Assembly: GCA_002683655.1 (NCBI GenBank) | Contig: NYTS01000088.1 | Location: 1 to 50,853 of the forward strand | Length of the DNA: 50,853 nucleotides | Origin: Deltaproteobacteria bacterium | GTDB taxonomy: Bacteria; SAR324; NAC60-12 | Reading direction: 5' to 3' | Part shown: piece by piece, positions 20,618-30,947 of the stretch | How positions within the stretch are numbered: the stretch's first letter is position 1 | Layout of the letters: each line of letters starts with the position of its first letter | Notes under the pieces: generated by a model | What the model was told of the DNA's origin: nothing | Seen by the model: only the letters and a program-made list of their open reading frames with translations | Database searches by the model: none | Position numbers and translations under genes: made by a program

Positions 20618-20640
20618 CTTACATTCACAAGGACAAAGCT

Positions 20641-21402
20641 ATGGACTCATTGAGATTGCTTAGGAAAGAGTTGCTAGAAAGGCAAATGGCAAATCAGTTG
20701 GGCAGTGAAGAAGCCCTACTTAGATTTATGTCAAACCATGTATTTGCTGTTTGGGACTTCCAATCGCTACTGAAAGCTCTTCAACAGCGCTTGACCTGTG
20801 TTCAAGTACCTTGGGCCCCAACATCCGACCGGGAGGCTAGGAGACTCATCAATGAGATTGTTCTTGACGAAGAAAGTGGTCCTCATCCAGATGGTGGTTA
20901 TGCATCTCACTTTGAACTTTATTTGGACGCGATGAAAAAAGCTGGTGCGAATACTCAATTAATCGAGGAATGGCTCCAATTGATTGAAAAATCAGGCAAC
21001 TTTTCAACAGCAATTATTGCCACGAACTTGCCGTCTCATGTCAAAAAATTTCTGAAAACTACCTTCTCATTCATTGAGCAAGGATCACTAGTCACTGTAG
21101 CTTCTTCATTTTTGTATGGTCGAGAAGACATTATTCCGGATCTCTTCAGACAATTGGTTCAACGCTTGGATCTAGAGAATCCTGAGAAATGGGGATATTT
21201 CAAATTTTACCTAGAAGAGCACATTCACTGTGATGAAGAGAAACATGGCCCAGCAGCGGAGCGACTGATGCAAAGGATTTGTGGAAATGATCCTATTCTA
21301 TGGGTGGAAGCAGAGCACGCAGCCAGAATTGCGCTAGCAGCTCGGATTGATCTTTGGGATTCGATGGTGGCCTCTCAGGCATCGCAATCAAGGGCGGCCT
21401 AA
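20641..21402 (+). CDS. DUF3050-like (heme-oxygenase-fold) protein
   Basis: FMSNHVFAVWDFQSLLKALQQRLTCVQVPWAP...HPDGGYASHFELYLDAM...YLEEHIHCDEEKHGPAA; histidine-rich helical pattern. Confidence 0.75.
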   Translation: MDSLRLLRKELLERQMANQLGSEEALLRFMSNHVFAVWDFQSLLKALQQRLTCVQVPWAPTSDREARRLINEIVLDEESGPHPDGGYASHFELYLDAMKKAGANTQLIEEWLQLIEKSGNFSTAIIATNLPSHVKKFLKTTFSFIEQGSLVTVASSFLYGREDIIPDLFRQLVQRLDLENPEKWGYFKFYLEEHIHCDEEKHGPAAERLMQRICGNDPILWVEAEHAARIALAARIDLWDSMVASQASQSRAA

Positions 21403-21598
21403 CCCATTCATAACCATCATTTGTGATGGGAAAATCTTATAAATTCTCCAAACCATCCCTTAGTGGCTAGAAAAGTGGTAAACTTATGACATTATCAATT
21501 TCATTCCTAAAGATTAAGTAATATTATCCCGTTAGCAAAATTCATCTTTTCACAACGAATCAAGATTCAATAACGTTAAAAATTCGTGAGGCTCACCA

Positions 21599-22729
21599 TT
21601 GATTGAAGGAGTAGAACATCTGACAGTCGCAATCAATGGCAGCTTGATGCATCCTCAACCTACTGGGTTGAGTCGCTATGGAGTGGAACTCTGCAGTTGT
21701 TTGTTGAGATTACTTCCGAAGGCAAAAATCTACACAAAATTGAAGGAGGTAGAAGATCTTTTTCCTGAGCAAGTAGTTTCAAGGGGACCAAAATTTAAAC
21801 ATCCCGCCAATTTCACTTCAAATCTAAAAAGACTTCTCTGGCTTCAAACAGGGTTGCGCCTGAACCTATATTTTCAGAAACCCAAACTGAACTTCGCACC
21901 CATAGCAGAGGGGATTATTTACAGCCCAGTACCTCAGATTGTTACCGTCCATGATTTGCTACCGCTTTATGATCCTGATTTTATGCCGCGTTGGAAAATC
22001 TACTACAGCAAAATTCTTCCAAAAATCCTGAAAAATCACTGTAGAAAGATTATTTGTATTTCAGAATTCACAAAAGTTGAGCTTTTGAAGTATTATCCTG
22101 AAATTCATGAAAACCTAATCAAAGTAATTCACCCTGGATTTAACCCATTAAGATTTCAGACTAAAAGAGAATTGAGCTTTCTGGAAAAAACTGGCTTGAA
22201 TGATTATTTTTTAATGGTGGGAGAAGGAAGACCATACAAAAATCTAGAGTTGGTTCCAAAAGCCCTGAGCATATATAGAGGAAATTCGACTTTGGCCATT
22301 TGTGGTAGAGTTCCAGACGACGAGAAGACGAGAATTCAAGAAATTGCAAATGTAGCTGGGGTAGGAGAGAGGTTGAGGTGGCTCGGGTATGTATCAGACG
22401 AAAATCTGAGTCTTTTGTATGAGAACTCCAAGGCTTTTATATTTCCTAGTCGTTACGAAGGGTTTGGACTACCTTTGCTGGAAGCAATGTATTTTGGAAC
22501 CCCTATTCTTTCTTCAAATACTGCATGCTTACCGGAAGTTGGTGGGAATGTACCAATTTATTTTAATCCATTTGATCCAATGGAACTTAGCCAAAAAATG
22601 GAGCTTTTAGACCAAGATCAAACTCTTGTTGAAAGAATGCGAACCACTGGCTTCCAGCGCGCAAAGCAATTCACTTGGGAAGAATCTGCTCAAAAGCATC
22701 TTGATCTCTTCATAAATGTTTTGAATTAA
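21599..22729 (+). CDS. Glycosyltransferase family 4 (group 1)
   Basis: LMVGEGRPYKNLELVPKAL, FIFPSRYEGFGLPLLEAMYFGTPILSSNTACLPEVGG. Confidence 0.9.
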   Translation: MIEGVEHLTVAINGSLMHPQPTGLSRYGVELCSCLLRLLPKAKIYTKLKEVEDLFPEQVVSRGPKFKHPANFTSNLKRLLWLQTGLRLNLYFQKPKLNFAPIAEGIIYSPVPQIVTVHDLLPLYDPDFMPRWKIYYSKILPKILKNHCRKIICISEFTKVELLKYYPEIHENLIKVIHPGFNPLRFQTKRELSFLEKTGLNDYFLMVGEGRPYKNLELVPKALSIYRGNSTLAICGRVPDDEKTRIQEIANVAGVGERLRWLGYVSDENLSLLYENSKAFIFPSRYEGFGLPLLEAMYFGTPILSSNTACLPEVGGNVPIYFNPFDPMELSQKMELLDQDQTLVERMRTTGFQRAKQFTWEESAQKHLDLFINVLN

Positions 22730-23924
22730 TTTTCTTCTTTAATTCTTGAAAAATAACTACCCCACAAGCTATTGGCACAAAGCTCTCAGTGATCAACGTT
22801 GACCAAACTGCCCCAGTAGCACCAAACTCTGGAATCCAAATTAAATTGAGGATGATATTAATCAACAAGCCGCAAAATGTTAGAAATAAATAAATTTTAT
22901 GTTTATCTAGAGCCACTAATGATTGAGTCATGAGCGTACCCAGATATACCAGTGGGATAGCCCATGAAAGAAGTTGAAGTAAGTTCCCTGCTTTACTGAA
23001 TTCAGGAGGATAAAAGTTATTGAAAAACCATACTGATGAGGAGGACACCAGCATACCAAGCAAAAATCCAGAAATGCTCAAAATTTTAATGCCCTTTTGA
23101 AAGGATGAAAGAAATCGGTCAGTCTGTGATAATGAGCCAATCAGTGCTGCTGTGATGAGTGATGGAAGAAAAAAAGAACCCTCAACTATCACAAATGCTG
23201 AATTGTACAAAGCCACTTCTCCCTCATCAACTAGATAACCAATCATCGCGGTGTCAATTCTAAAGTACATTTGTATCAAGATGAGCACTATTCCAAGTGT
23301 CCATGCCTCTTTCAAAAGCTCTTGAAAGTTGATTCCACCATTTTTTATATCAATTGATTTTATTTTATTAGCTTCTAAAAACAACCAAATCAAACCAACC
23401 AATCTAGGGATAGCTATCCCTGCAGCGGCAACCCAAGGTTCTGTAAGATTAATTGACCAAGCAGCTGATAATAGACTTAAAGACAATAAATTTTGAACTG
23501 GTAAAACTACAGATTCTCTCCTTAAATCTTCCATTCCTCTATAAACCCCAAACAAAACTTGCTGCACACTATTGCAAAAGAAATGAAGACCTAGAAAAAA
23601 AATCAGGATTGGATCAGATCCTAAAAAATAACCAATAATAATAACTGCTGGCAAAAGTATTGATCCCGCTATTTTTTGATATCGAAAAGCCAAAATTTTA
23701 ACGCTTCGATGCCCACGACCCGTCCATTTCGCAACTAATTGAGATAATCCTAACTCTAGAGTTGGTTGGACAATCATTAAACCAATAGACCAATGCAAAG
23801 CAAAGACACCATAGCTATACTTTCCCAGTATAAATGGAAGCAAGAGATGATAAAAAAAGATTTCACCTTTTGCTATTGTTTGCCCTACTATTCCCCAACT
23901 AAGATTATTCTTTAGAGATTGCAA
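22710..23924 (-). CDS. Polysaccharide/oligosaccharide flippase (Wzx/MviN-like)
   Basis: About 12 hydrophobic segments; GIVGQTIAKGEIFFYHLLLPFILGKYSYGVFALHWSI; neighbours glycosyltransferases. Confidence 0.8.
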   Translation of the reverse strand: MQSLKNNLSWGIVGQTIAKGEIFFYHLLLPFILGKYSYGVFALHWSIGLMIVQPTLELGLSQLVAKWTGRGHRSVKILAFRYQKIAGSILLPAVIIIGYFLGSDPILIFFLGLHFFCNSVQQVLFGVYRGMEDLRRESVVLPVQNLLSLSLLSAAWSINLTEPWVAAAGIAIPRLVGLIWLFLEANKIKSIDIKNGGINFQELLKEAWTLGIVLILIQMYFRIDTAMIGYLVDEGEVALYNSAFVIVEGSFFLPSLITAALIGSLSQTDRFLSSFQKGIKILSISGFLLGMLVSSSSVWFFNNFYPPEFSKAGNLLQLLSWAIPLVYLGTLMTQSLVALDKHKIYLFLTFCGLLINIILNLIWIPEFGATGAVWSTLITESFVPIACGVVIFQELKKKINSKHL

Positions 23925-24051
23925 ATTGACACCTTATTTCTTTACTCTAAAAGAATTTTTTAATAAATCGATGAACATAATTATAAATAGAAGATTTAGC
24001 CAAAGCTAAAAGAATATTGTATATAACTTAATAGAATTCTTTGACTTATTT

Positions 24052-25662
24052 ATGAAAATTATCGGTGCAATTGATATTGGGTCTAATGCTGTTCGAATCA
24101 TCTGTGCCCATTTGACTCCTGACAGAAGAATCAAATTGGTCGCATTTGTTAGGGCCCCACTTCGTCTAGGTTTGGATGTCTTTAAATTCGGATATCTGCA
24201 AGAATCGACCATCTGTAATTATGTTGAATTAATAGAAATATTTCAAAAGACTTTATCCCAGAATAAATGTGAGGAAATCCAAGCTTTCGGGACCAGTGCT
24301 TTTAGAGAAGCAGACAATGCTGATGAACTGATTTCGAAAATTGAGAAAATTACTAGAATTCAAGTCGAAGCCATCTCAGGCGGGAAGGAAGCAGGGTTGC
24401 TGCATAAAACTGTAAATCAGGTTGTTGCTTTACAGTCAGGCAGTTTTTTGATGGCAGATCTGGGTGGTGGAAGTGTGGAAATCACTATTTTTAAGAATGG
24501 GGAGATTCAGTTTGCTGAATCGTTCAGAATGGAAACTGTTCGATTACTACAGATGTTCCCCCATACTCCACAGAGAGAAAAATAAGTTAGAACTTAGGCC
24601 AAGTCTTACATTCGCGCTTTCATATCAACTTTAGCTTCTCGGTTAAATTGTCAGCAGATTGATTCACTTTCATATCAACTTTAGCTTCTCGGTTAAATTG
24701 TCAGCAGATTGATTCGCTCATTCTCACTGGAGGCAATGCCAATGCAATGACTAATCTTTATGAGAAAAGTAAACTAACAGGTGGAATAATTTCTCAAGGT
24801 ACCTTTTTCTTGAACAGTGACAGCCTCCAGTGCTTGAAAAAAAGATTCAAGAATTCCACTTATGAGGAGCGGATTGAACAGTTCAGGATGTTTGGACAGA
24901 GCCGATGCAATTATACCGGCTTCTTTGATGTTTAATGCTCTTCTGAAATTCAGCCGTGCAAAGACGATAGTTTTCACAATAGTGGGATTGAGGGATGGAG
25001 TTTTGAACAAAATGCTTGAAGAAAATTTGGGAAATCCTGCTGGTGGTGAGTATGAGCAGATCATTCACTCAGCTTTCTACAATGCCCGAAGAAATTCTGT
25101 GAACATCCAACACGCCAAAGTGGTTCACAAACTAGCAGTACAGATATATGATAGAATAAAAAAGAATTAATGGGTTTTTTCAGCGTGAAAGACTTTTACT
25201 AGAAGTAGCTGATATACTTCATGACATCGGCTGCTTCATCAGACCCTCTAGCCATCACAAACACACTCAATATTTGATTAAAAATAATGAACTAGTAGGT
25301 CTGACTAACTCAGAGTTGAAATTAATTAGCCTGATTGCCAGTTATTACACAGGATCAGCGCCTTCTGGGAATCAGACTGATTTTCAGAAGTTATCCCCCA
25401 AAAACAGGACAATCTTCCGAAATCTTGCTGCAATTTTACGAGTTGCAGATGCTCTTGATCGTGAACACAAAGGGCGCGTTCATTCAGTGATGGTTATTTC
25501 GAATCAAGCCGTGTGCTTCTAATTCCAAACGAAGATAACGACCAGTTGCTTGCAAATTGGGCAGTAAACAATAAAAAATCTCTATTTGAAGAACAGTTTC
25601 AACGGCAGTTGGAATTGCAAAAGAATTTAATTCCTGAAGACATGCCTTTGAGAGTCAATTGA
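24052..25662 (+). pseudogene. Exopolyphosphatase/guanosine pentaphosphatase (Ppx/GppA), multiply frameshifted
   Basis: Intact family motifs in several frames: IGAIDIGSNAVRII, DLGGGSVEITIF (frame 1), LILTGGNANAM (frame 3), DRADAIIPASLMFNALL (frame 1), HD-type LLLEVADILHDIGCFIRPSSHHKHTQYLI (frame 2), PNEDNDQLLANWAVNNKKSLFEEQFQ...; joined by several frame breaks. Confidence 0.85.
24617..24716. repeat. Tandem duplication, 50-bp unit, two copies
   Basis: ctttcatatcaactttagcttctcggttaaattgtcagcagattgattc(a/g) at 24617 and again at 24667. Confidence 0.95.
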
Positions 25663-25663
25663 A

Positions 25664-26704
25664 TTGGCTGACGGCCCTCTTGTTTCGATTTTGATGCCAG
25701 TCCACAATGATGCTGCCTATCTGGACGAATGTATTCAAAGCACGATCAACCAGGAATATTCTAATTGGGAATATTGTATCGTTGATGACGGATCGACTGA
25801 TAATAGCTATTGGAAATTAGAAAAATGGAGAAGAATAGATAAGCGATTACATTACATTTCAAGTCCCCATCAAGGGATAGTTCCAAGCTTGAACGCTGCA
25901 GCAAAATTGGCCAATGGATCAATCATCGCTAGAATGGATGCAGACGATATCATGCACCCCAAACGACTTCGCGAGCAGGTAAGCTATTTAAGTAATCATT
26001 CAGAAGTTGGTTTGATTGGCTCGTGTTTTCGGCATTTTTCAGATGCCATGAAGGAATCTATCCCTAAATGGATTCTTCATCATCAGGACTGGAGTAATCG
26101 ACTTCTCAGTTCAGATGAAATTCATAACAACCTTTTTGCAGAATCGCCGATCGCTCACCCCACTTTTTGTATGCGAAAGAAAGTCTTTTACAAATTAGGG
26201 GGATATCATGACAGTTCATGGGCTGAAGATTATGATTTTCTTCATCGAGCCAGAATCCAAGGTGTCATATTAGGTAAGGTTGCATCTACTCTTGTAGACA
26301 AAAGATTCAATAATGAATGTATTTCCAACTATGAACCACGATATCGGCAAAATGCTAATATGGAAGCCAAGGTTTATTTTGGTAATATGATGCAAATTTT
26401 CAACGGACGGGACCTCTGGGTTGTTGGAAGTGGAGGTAGTGCTAAGTCCCTACTGAAAGCACTTCAGAAATTTGAAATACCTGTAGAAGGGATCATTGAC
26501 AATAAAATCCATCAAGGTACACCAAGAAAATTAATGGGCAACTCAGTCAGTGGAATCTCCAAGCCTGAGAATGAAAAAGCATGGGAAAAATTTAAGAACA
26601 AGCGACTGCTTCTTGCTATTGGCGGCGAAAAAGGGCAGCAATTGGTAAATCAATTTAATTATTGGGGATGGAAACAGCCGGAAGATTTTGTAAAGCTGGT
26701 TTGA
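25664..26704 (+). CDS. Glycosyltransferase family 2 with C-terminal Rossmann-like domain
   Basis: VSILMPVHNDAAYLDECIQSTINQEYSNWEYCIVDDGSTD, ARMDADDIMHP; C-terminal DLWVVGSGGSAKSLLKALQKFEIPVEGIIDNK. Confidence 0.88.
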   Translation: MADGPLVSILMPVHNDAAYLDECIQSTINQEYSNWEYCIVDDGSTDNSYWKLEKWRRIDKRLHYISSPHQGIVPSLNAAAKLANGSIIARMDADDIMHPKRLREQVSYLSNHSEVGLIGSCFRHFSDAMKESIPKWILHHQDWSNRLLSSDEIHNNLFAESPIAHPTFCMRKKVFYKLGGYHDSSWAEDYDFLHRARIQGVILGKVASTLVDKRFNNECISNYEPRYRQNANMEAKVYFGNMMQIFNGRDLWVVGSGGSAKSLLKALQKFEIPVEGIIDNKIHQGTPRKLMGNSVSGISKPENEKAWEKFKNKRLLLAIGGEKGQQLVNQFNYWGWKQPEDFVKLV

Positions 26705-26725
26705 AAACATTCAGCGGAGAAGATT

Positions 26726-27070
26726 ATGTTTGATCAATTGTTCGTAGGCTTGGGAGTCCTGTGGGGGCTGGTTTGGCTACTTATCTATGTTCAGAGACGC
26801 TTTCGCAAGCCACAGGACGACACCACATCCTGTGAACATTTATTGCGGTTCCTGCTAGAAAATCGTGCGAGGTTCCCGAATCTTCTGGCTAGTAACATCA
26901 ATCCATTGATGGAGCAGTTCCGAAAAGAATTCAGAGGCGTTCCTTCAGAAAAGATACGCCCCTCTGACTTTCACACCTTTGCAGCTCAAATTGAAGTCAA
27001 GCTAGAGCAGGCCGGAGCCGTAAAACAAAATCAATCTGGTCAAAAACAAATCTCAGAGCAAGAATTATAG
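26726..27070 (+). CDS. Small N-terminally membrane-anchored protein, unknown function
   Basis: MFDQLFVGLGVLWGLVWLLIYVQRRFRKPQDD; single TM then soluble region. Confidence 0.5.
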   Translation: MFDQLFVGLGVLWGLVWLLIYVQRRFRKPQDDTTSCEHLLRFLLENRARFPNLLASNINPLMEQFRKEFRGVPSEKIRPSDFHTFAAQIEVKLEQAGAVKQNQSGQKQISEQEL

Positions 27071-27147
27071 CTCCCTTAGATTATTACATAATTTTTCTCT
27101 GCTAAACTGATCAATTACATAATTTATTATTTGAAAAGAGTCCTAAT

Positions 27148-27693
27148 TTGATGAAAACGATTCTTATTTCCCTAATTATCTTCTTAGCTTTCTTTGGTGT
27201 TGATAACAGAACTTACGCTAGTGACTGCCCAAAGATGGAGTTGCCAACAAGTTTTCTAGGGATCTTTCTGACGACCACAATGCTTCCAATTGGAACAACC
27301 ATTGCCGCTGGGCGCAGCAGCAACACTAGTGGTTGTGGAAGTTCTGAACCTTCAGATAGTTTCTATCGACCCAAAGCGGCCCGACTGAAGTTATTTCTTG
27401 AGGAATCTGGTGAACCTTTGGCCGAAGAAATAGCCAAAGGTGAAGTAGGTCCATATCTACAAGCTATCACACATCTTTCTGAATGTAGAGAAGCAGGAAG
27501 TCCCTTTATTTTAAATCGTCTTAGAATCCATTACTCAAAGCACTTCAACGAGAACTTCCAACCTGAGAAGACAGCTCAGGCTGTCTATGAACTCTCAGAA
27601 TCTCCCTCCTTGCGCCAATTCTGCCAAGCTGAACAAAGGCTTGCTTTCTTAAGTCCCACAGAACAGCTACAATTTCAAAATTCTTATCGTTAG
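27148..27693 (+). CDS. Secreted protein, possibly DUF3015-like
   Basis: Signal peptide MMKTILISLIIFLAFFGVDNRTYA; GCGSSEPSDSFY..; weak family recollection. Confidence 0.5.
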   Translation: MMKTILISLIIFLAFFGVDNRTYASDCPKMELPTSFLGIFLTTTMLPIGTTIAAGRSSNTSGCGSSEPSDSFYRPKAARLKLFLEESGEPLAEEIAKGEVGPYLQAITHLSECREAGSPFILNRLRIHYSKHFNENFQPEKTAQAVYELSESPSLRQFCQAEQRLAFLSPTEQLQFQNSYR

Positions 27694-27740
27694 AATCAAC
27701 CTCGATTAAAATCATTTCAACCCAACTGCGCTGGTGAATT

Positions 27741-28385
27741 ATGCCCACTTTTGACCAACTGAAATCCACCCAAATACCTGTGACGGCTGAAGAGAAAAAA
27801 GAAGATTCCCCTGAAATGCAAGGGCTTGCTGTGAAGATGCTCCAAGCTCGTACTCTTGTTATTTCGCAGGGAGTCACTTCTGAATTGACTCAACGAATCC
27901 TTACACAACTGGTCCTTTTGGAGCAAGACGACCCAGAGGCACCTATTACATTATTTATCAATTCTCCTGGTGGTGAAGTTTTTTCTGGGTTTGCAATTTT
28001 TGATATGCTTCGTTTTCTCTCCTGTCCAGTAACCACAATTGTAGGCGGTTTTGCAGCAAGTATGGGTTCAATCCTTAGCTTAGCTGCCAATCCTGGGCGC
28101 AGATTTGCCTTTCCTAATGCGAAAATCATGATTCACCAACCCCTTCTTATGGGCTATCAAGGACGCGCCACAGAATGTCAGATCCAGGCCCGAGAGATTC
28201 TCAAAACAAGAGATCGGATCATTGACATTTATTGTGAGCAAACTGGCAAAGACTACGAGATGGTGAAGCAAGCTATCGATCGGGACAATTGGATGGTTGC
28301 AGAAGAGGCGTTAGAATTTGGACTTTTAGATAAGATCGTCAAATCCAGAATGGAGCTTAACAAATTACTCAAAAACCTCTCATGA
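27741..28385 (+). CDS. clpP: ATP-dependent Clp protease proteolytic subunit (ClpP-type)
   Basis: ITLFINSPGGEVFSGFAIFDML, GFAASMGSILSLAA, AKIMIHQPLLMGYQG, DRDNWMVAEEALEFGLLDKI. Confidence 0.9.
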   Translation: MPTFDQLKSTQIPVTAEEKKEDSPEMQGLAVKMLQARTLVISQGVTSELTQRILTQLVLLEQDDPEAPITLFINSPGGEVFSGFAIFDMLRFLSCPVTTIVGGFAASMGSILSLAANPGRRFAFPNAKIMIHQPLLMGYQGRATECQIQAREILKTRDRIIDIYCEQTGKDYEMVKQAIDRDNWMVAEEALEFGLLDKIVKSRMELNKLLKNLS

Positions 28386-28567
28386 AAACAGAAAAATATT
28401 GATGTCAATCTGCTAAAAAGTGATAATATTCTTTTAAAAAGAATCATTGAATCAGATTAGGTTTACAGAAGCTCCAAAATAATTGAGTTTCTGATTATCT
28501 TAGATTTGGCATGTTCTTGGAAGAAATTGATTTTTTATGTCATCTTTTCTGAGATTTTCAAGGAATT

Positions 28568-29020
28568 ATGAGCAAATATCGCTACACCTGCAATAAACAA
28601 TATTTCAACTTGCCATGCGCTCATCGACAGCATGCCCACCAAGGGCACTGCAGCCACATACATGGTTATTCAAGGAGCTTTAAATTTTACTTTGCTTGTA
28701 AAGAATTAGACGCCAATCACTTCGTTTTTGACTTCGGAGAATTGAAAGAATTGAGGGAACATCTCGAGTATATGTGTGATCACACATTGTTGATCAACGA
28801 ACAAGATCCCTATTTGGAAATGTTCCAAAACATGCACGAGAAGGGGCTTTGTAATTTGCGGGTTGTTGAGAACTGTGGTGCAGAGGGAATGGCGCGATAT
28901 TTTCTCGACTTCGCAGATGAACTAGTGAGACGGAAATCAGATAGTCGGGCTTGGTGCTATAAAGTCATTCAATGGGAGAATGACAAAAATTCCGGAACCG
29001 CTGAATTCATTTCCAGTTAA
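28568..29020 (+). CDS. queD: 6-carboxytetrahydropterin synthase / PTPS family
   Basis: FNLPCAHRQHAHQGHCSHIHGYSRSFKFYF; DHTLLINEQDP. Confidence 0.8.
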   Translation: MSKYRYTCNKQYFNLPCAHRQHAHQGHCSHIHGYSRSFKFYFACKELDANHFVFDFGELKELREHLEYMCDHTLLINEQDPYLEMFQNMHEKGLCNLRVVENCGAEGMARYFLDFADELVRRKSDSRAWCYKVIQWENDKNSGTAEFISS

Positions 29021-29030
29021 AGGTAATTAA

Positions 29031-29726
29031 ATGTCGAGACTTCCAGAAGAATTGAATCGCTCCTTTGAAGAATTTGAAATCTTAGGTGATTGCCACCACA
29101 ACACTAGTCTAGAAACCCCGATGCGGGCTGATGCCTGGGAGTTGAGTTCCGAGACCAAAATTCAGCGGATCGAGGAGCATTTCCGGGAAATTATGCAGAC
29201 ATTGGGATTAGACCTTACTGATGATAGCTTGCAGGGGACACCTAAGCGAGTGGCAAAAATGTTTGTCAGCGAGATTTTTAGTGGTCTGAATCCAGAGAAA
29301 AAACCTGAAATCCGGCTCTTTCAGAACACCTACCACTATCAAAACATTTTACTTGAAAAGAATATTTCCTTTCGTTCATTTTGTGAGCACCACTTCTTAC
29401 CTGTTATTGGGGAAGCCCACGTGGCTTACGTTCCCAAGAATGGTGTGATCGGTTTGTCAAAAATCAATCGCATTGTGGATCACTACGCAAGACGCCCTCA
29501 AGTACAAGAACGACTCACTCGGCAGATTGCAGAAGAACTTGAGCAGGCCTTGGGAACCCCAGATGTTGCAGTCTTACTGGATGCCAAGCATTTCTGTGTA
29601 ATGATGAGAGGAATTCAAGACCAAACATCTTCGACCATTACTGCCGAATATCGTGGATGCTTTCAGGAAGCAGAACGTAAAAACGAATTCTTGCGTTACA
29701 TCCAATCCAAAAATTCATCTGCCTGA
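29031..29726 (+). CDS. folE: GTP cyclohydrolase I
   Basis: [80 protein letters not shown]. Confidence 0.95.
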   Translation: MSRLPEELNRSFEEFEILGDCHHNTSLETPMRADAWELSSETKIQRIEEHFREIMQTLGLDLTDDSLQGTPKRVAKMFVSEIFSGLNPEKKPEIRLFQNTYHYQNILLEKNISFRSFCEHHFLPVIGEAHVAYVPKNGVIGLSKINRIVDHYARRPQVQERLTRQIAEELEQALGTPDVAVLLDAKHFCVMMRGIQDQTSSTITAEYRGCFQEAERKNEFLRYIQSKNSSA

Positions 29727-29773
29727 TTGCCCTAATAGATATTTGCAGTAACAAGGAGCTCACCTCTGATTCC

Positions 29774-30346
29774 TTAATTAACTGACTGCGAAGGTAATTC
29801 GCTAAAGTGTCGCTGGAAATAGTTTCGAGTGGTCGAAACATCCCGGTGCCCCAGATTCTCCTGTAAGATTTCCCAATCTTTGCGGGATCTTGGGCGTAAC
29901 TGCTGGTAGCGATTCATAGCAAATGTCATGCGAATGCGTTCCGAAGTGACCGTAATACCTGTATGTACGCTTAGCTCTCTGAAGAAGAGGCTGACCGTAC
30001 TTCCCAGCATTCTACGACCTGTTTTCTGGAAGACCCAGCGAGAAGGAGATCGTAGATCTAGTAAAATCCCCAATAAGATTTCATCAATGGGAATTCTTCG
30101 ACATTTTGGATCACGATAGTAAGGTTGGCGGGGATCTGGAGCGATGATCTCCCTATTAAGCCACAAGTCAACATCATGCCAAGTGAGAGCGAGAATCTCC
30201 CCACGGCGCATTCCTGTCAACAAAGCAAATCTAAGATAATATTCGAACCAGGGATCACGATTGTGGATGGCTTCACAGAGTTCTTCAATCTCTGCAGAAG
30301 ATAGAATACTGAACCCAGTTGGGGAGAGGGGGCTGGTCACGTCCAT
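29774..30346 (-). CDS. Tyrosine recombinase (XerC/D-like) catalytic domain only
   Basis: LRFALLTGMRRGEILALTWHDVDL; RIRMTFAMNRYQQL...LQENLGHRDVSTTRNYFQRHF; no N-terminal core-binding domain. Confidence 0.75.
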   Translation of the reverse strand: MDVTSPLSPTGFSILSSAEIEELCEAIHNRDPWFEYYLRFALLTGMRRGEILALTWHDVDLWLNREIIAPDPRQPYYRDPKCRRIPIDEILLGILLDLRSPSRWVFQKTGRRMLGSTVSLFFRELSVHTGITVTSERIRMTFAMNRYQQLRPRSRKDWEILQENLGHRDVSTTRNYFQRHFSELPSQSVN

Positions 30347-30368
30347 GTGTCCTGCAAAATTAAGAAAT

Positions 30369-30938
30369 TTAAAATTCTAGACCAACTCCAACTGACAAAG
30401 CAGGCACAGTACCATTGATCTCCTGATTGGGATGCCCCTGCTGTCCTGAAAGTGCAAATTCATAGAAACGAAAACTAGGCTTGAGGAAGAAATATGTTAC
30501 ACGTTCCTGCACTACGAAATAATGGCTCAGTTCTGTATGAATCTGTCCACCCGTTGTTTCTCGTGGCTTTAGGTACTTGTAATTTTGTGGATGAAATATA
30601 CCAGTACCTAGTTCTGCACCTACAGCAAGTTGTATTGGGGCCTGCGGAACGGTTGTCGTGTAATCCAGACCAACATTCATCGTCTGGATAAAATAATTGC
30701 TCGCTTTGTATTCTCTGTAAGTGACAGAGTGCCTCCATGGGGAACGATTCAGGTAAGTTCCGTGAACTCCCAGACCGAAACCATAGGCTCCATTGATAGC
30801 TCTGCTCTCAATTCCTTTGGACCCTTCGATGGTATCCGAAATCGCATAATACCCGTAATCAGCAGTTGCCGAATAATTCCCGAGGTCAGGATTCGCAAAA
30901 ATAAACGCACTACCCAGCAGTAAGATCAAACTGAACAT
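30369..30938 (-). CDS. Outer-membrane beta-barrel-like protein
   Basis: Signal peptide MFSLILLLGSAFIFA; amphipathic strands; ends ..PALSVGVGLEF. Confidence 0.6.
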   Translation of the reverse strand: MFSLILLLGSAFIFANPDLGNYSATADYGYYAISDTIEGSKGIESRAINGAYGFGLGVHGTYLNRSPWRHSVTYREYKASNYFIQTMNVGLDYTTTVPQAPIQLAVGAELGTGIFHPQNYKYLKPRETTGGQIHTELSHYFVVQERVTYFFLKPSFRFYEFALSGQQGHPNQEINGTVPALSVGVGLEF

Positions 30939-30947
30939 CCGTAACTC

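Noticed and set aside
24617-24716. Start of a CRISPR-like array or minisatellite
   Set aside because: Only two adjacent 50-bp copies without spacers, lying within coding sequence; a simple tandem duplication.
28386-28567. preQ1 riboswitch upstream of queD
   Set aside because: The AT-rich leader lacks a recognisable preQ1 aptamer consensus by eye; covariance-model search would be needed to support it.
29726-30370. Integron or genomic-island boundary at the tyrosine recombinase
   Set aside because: No attC-like sites, gene cassettes, tRNA target or direct repeats were seen around it.
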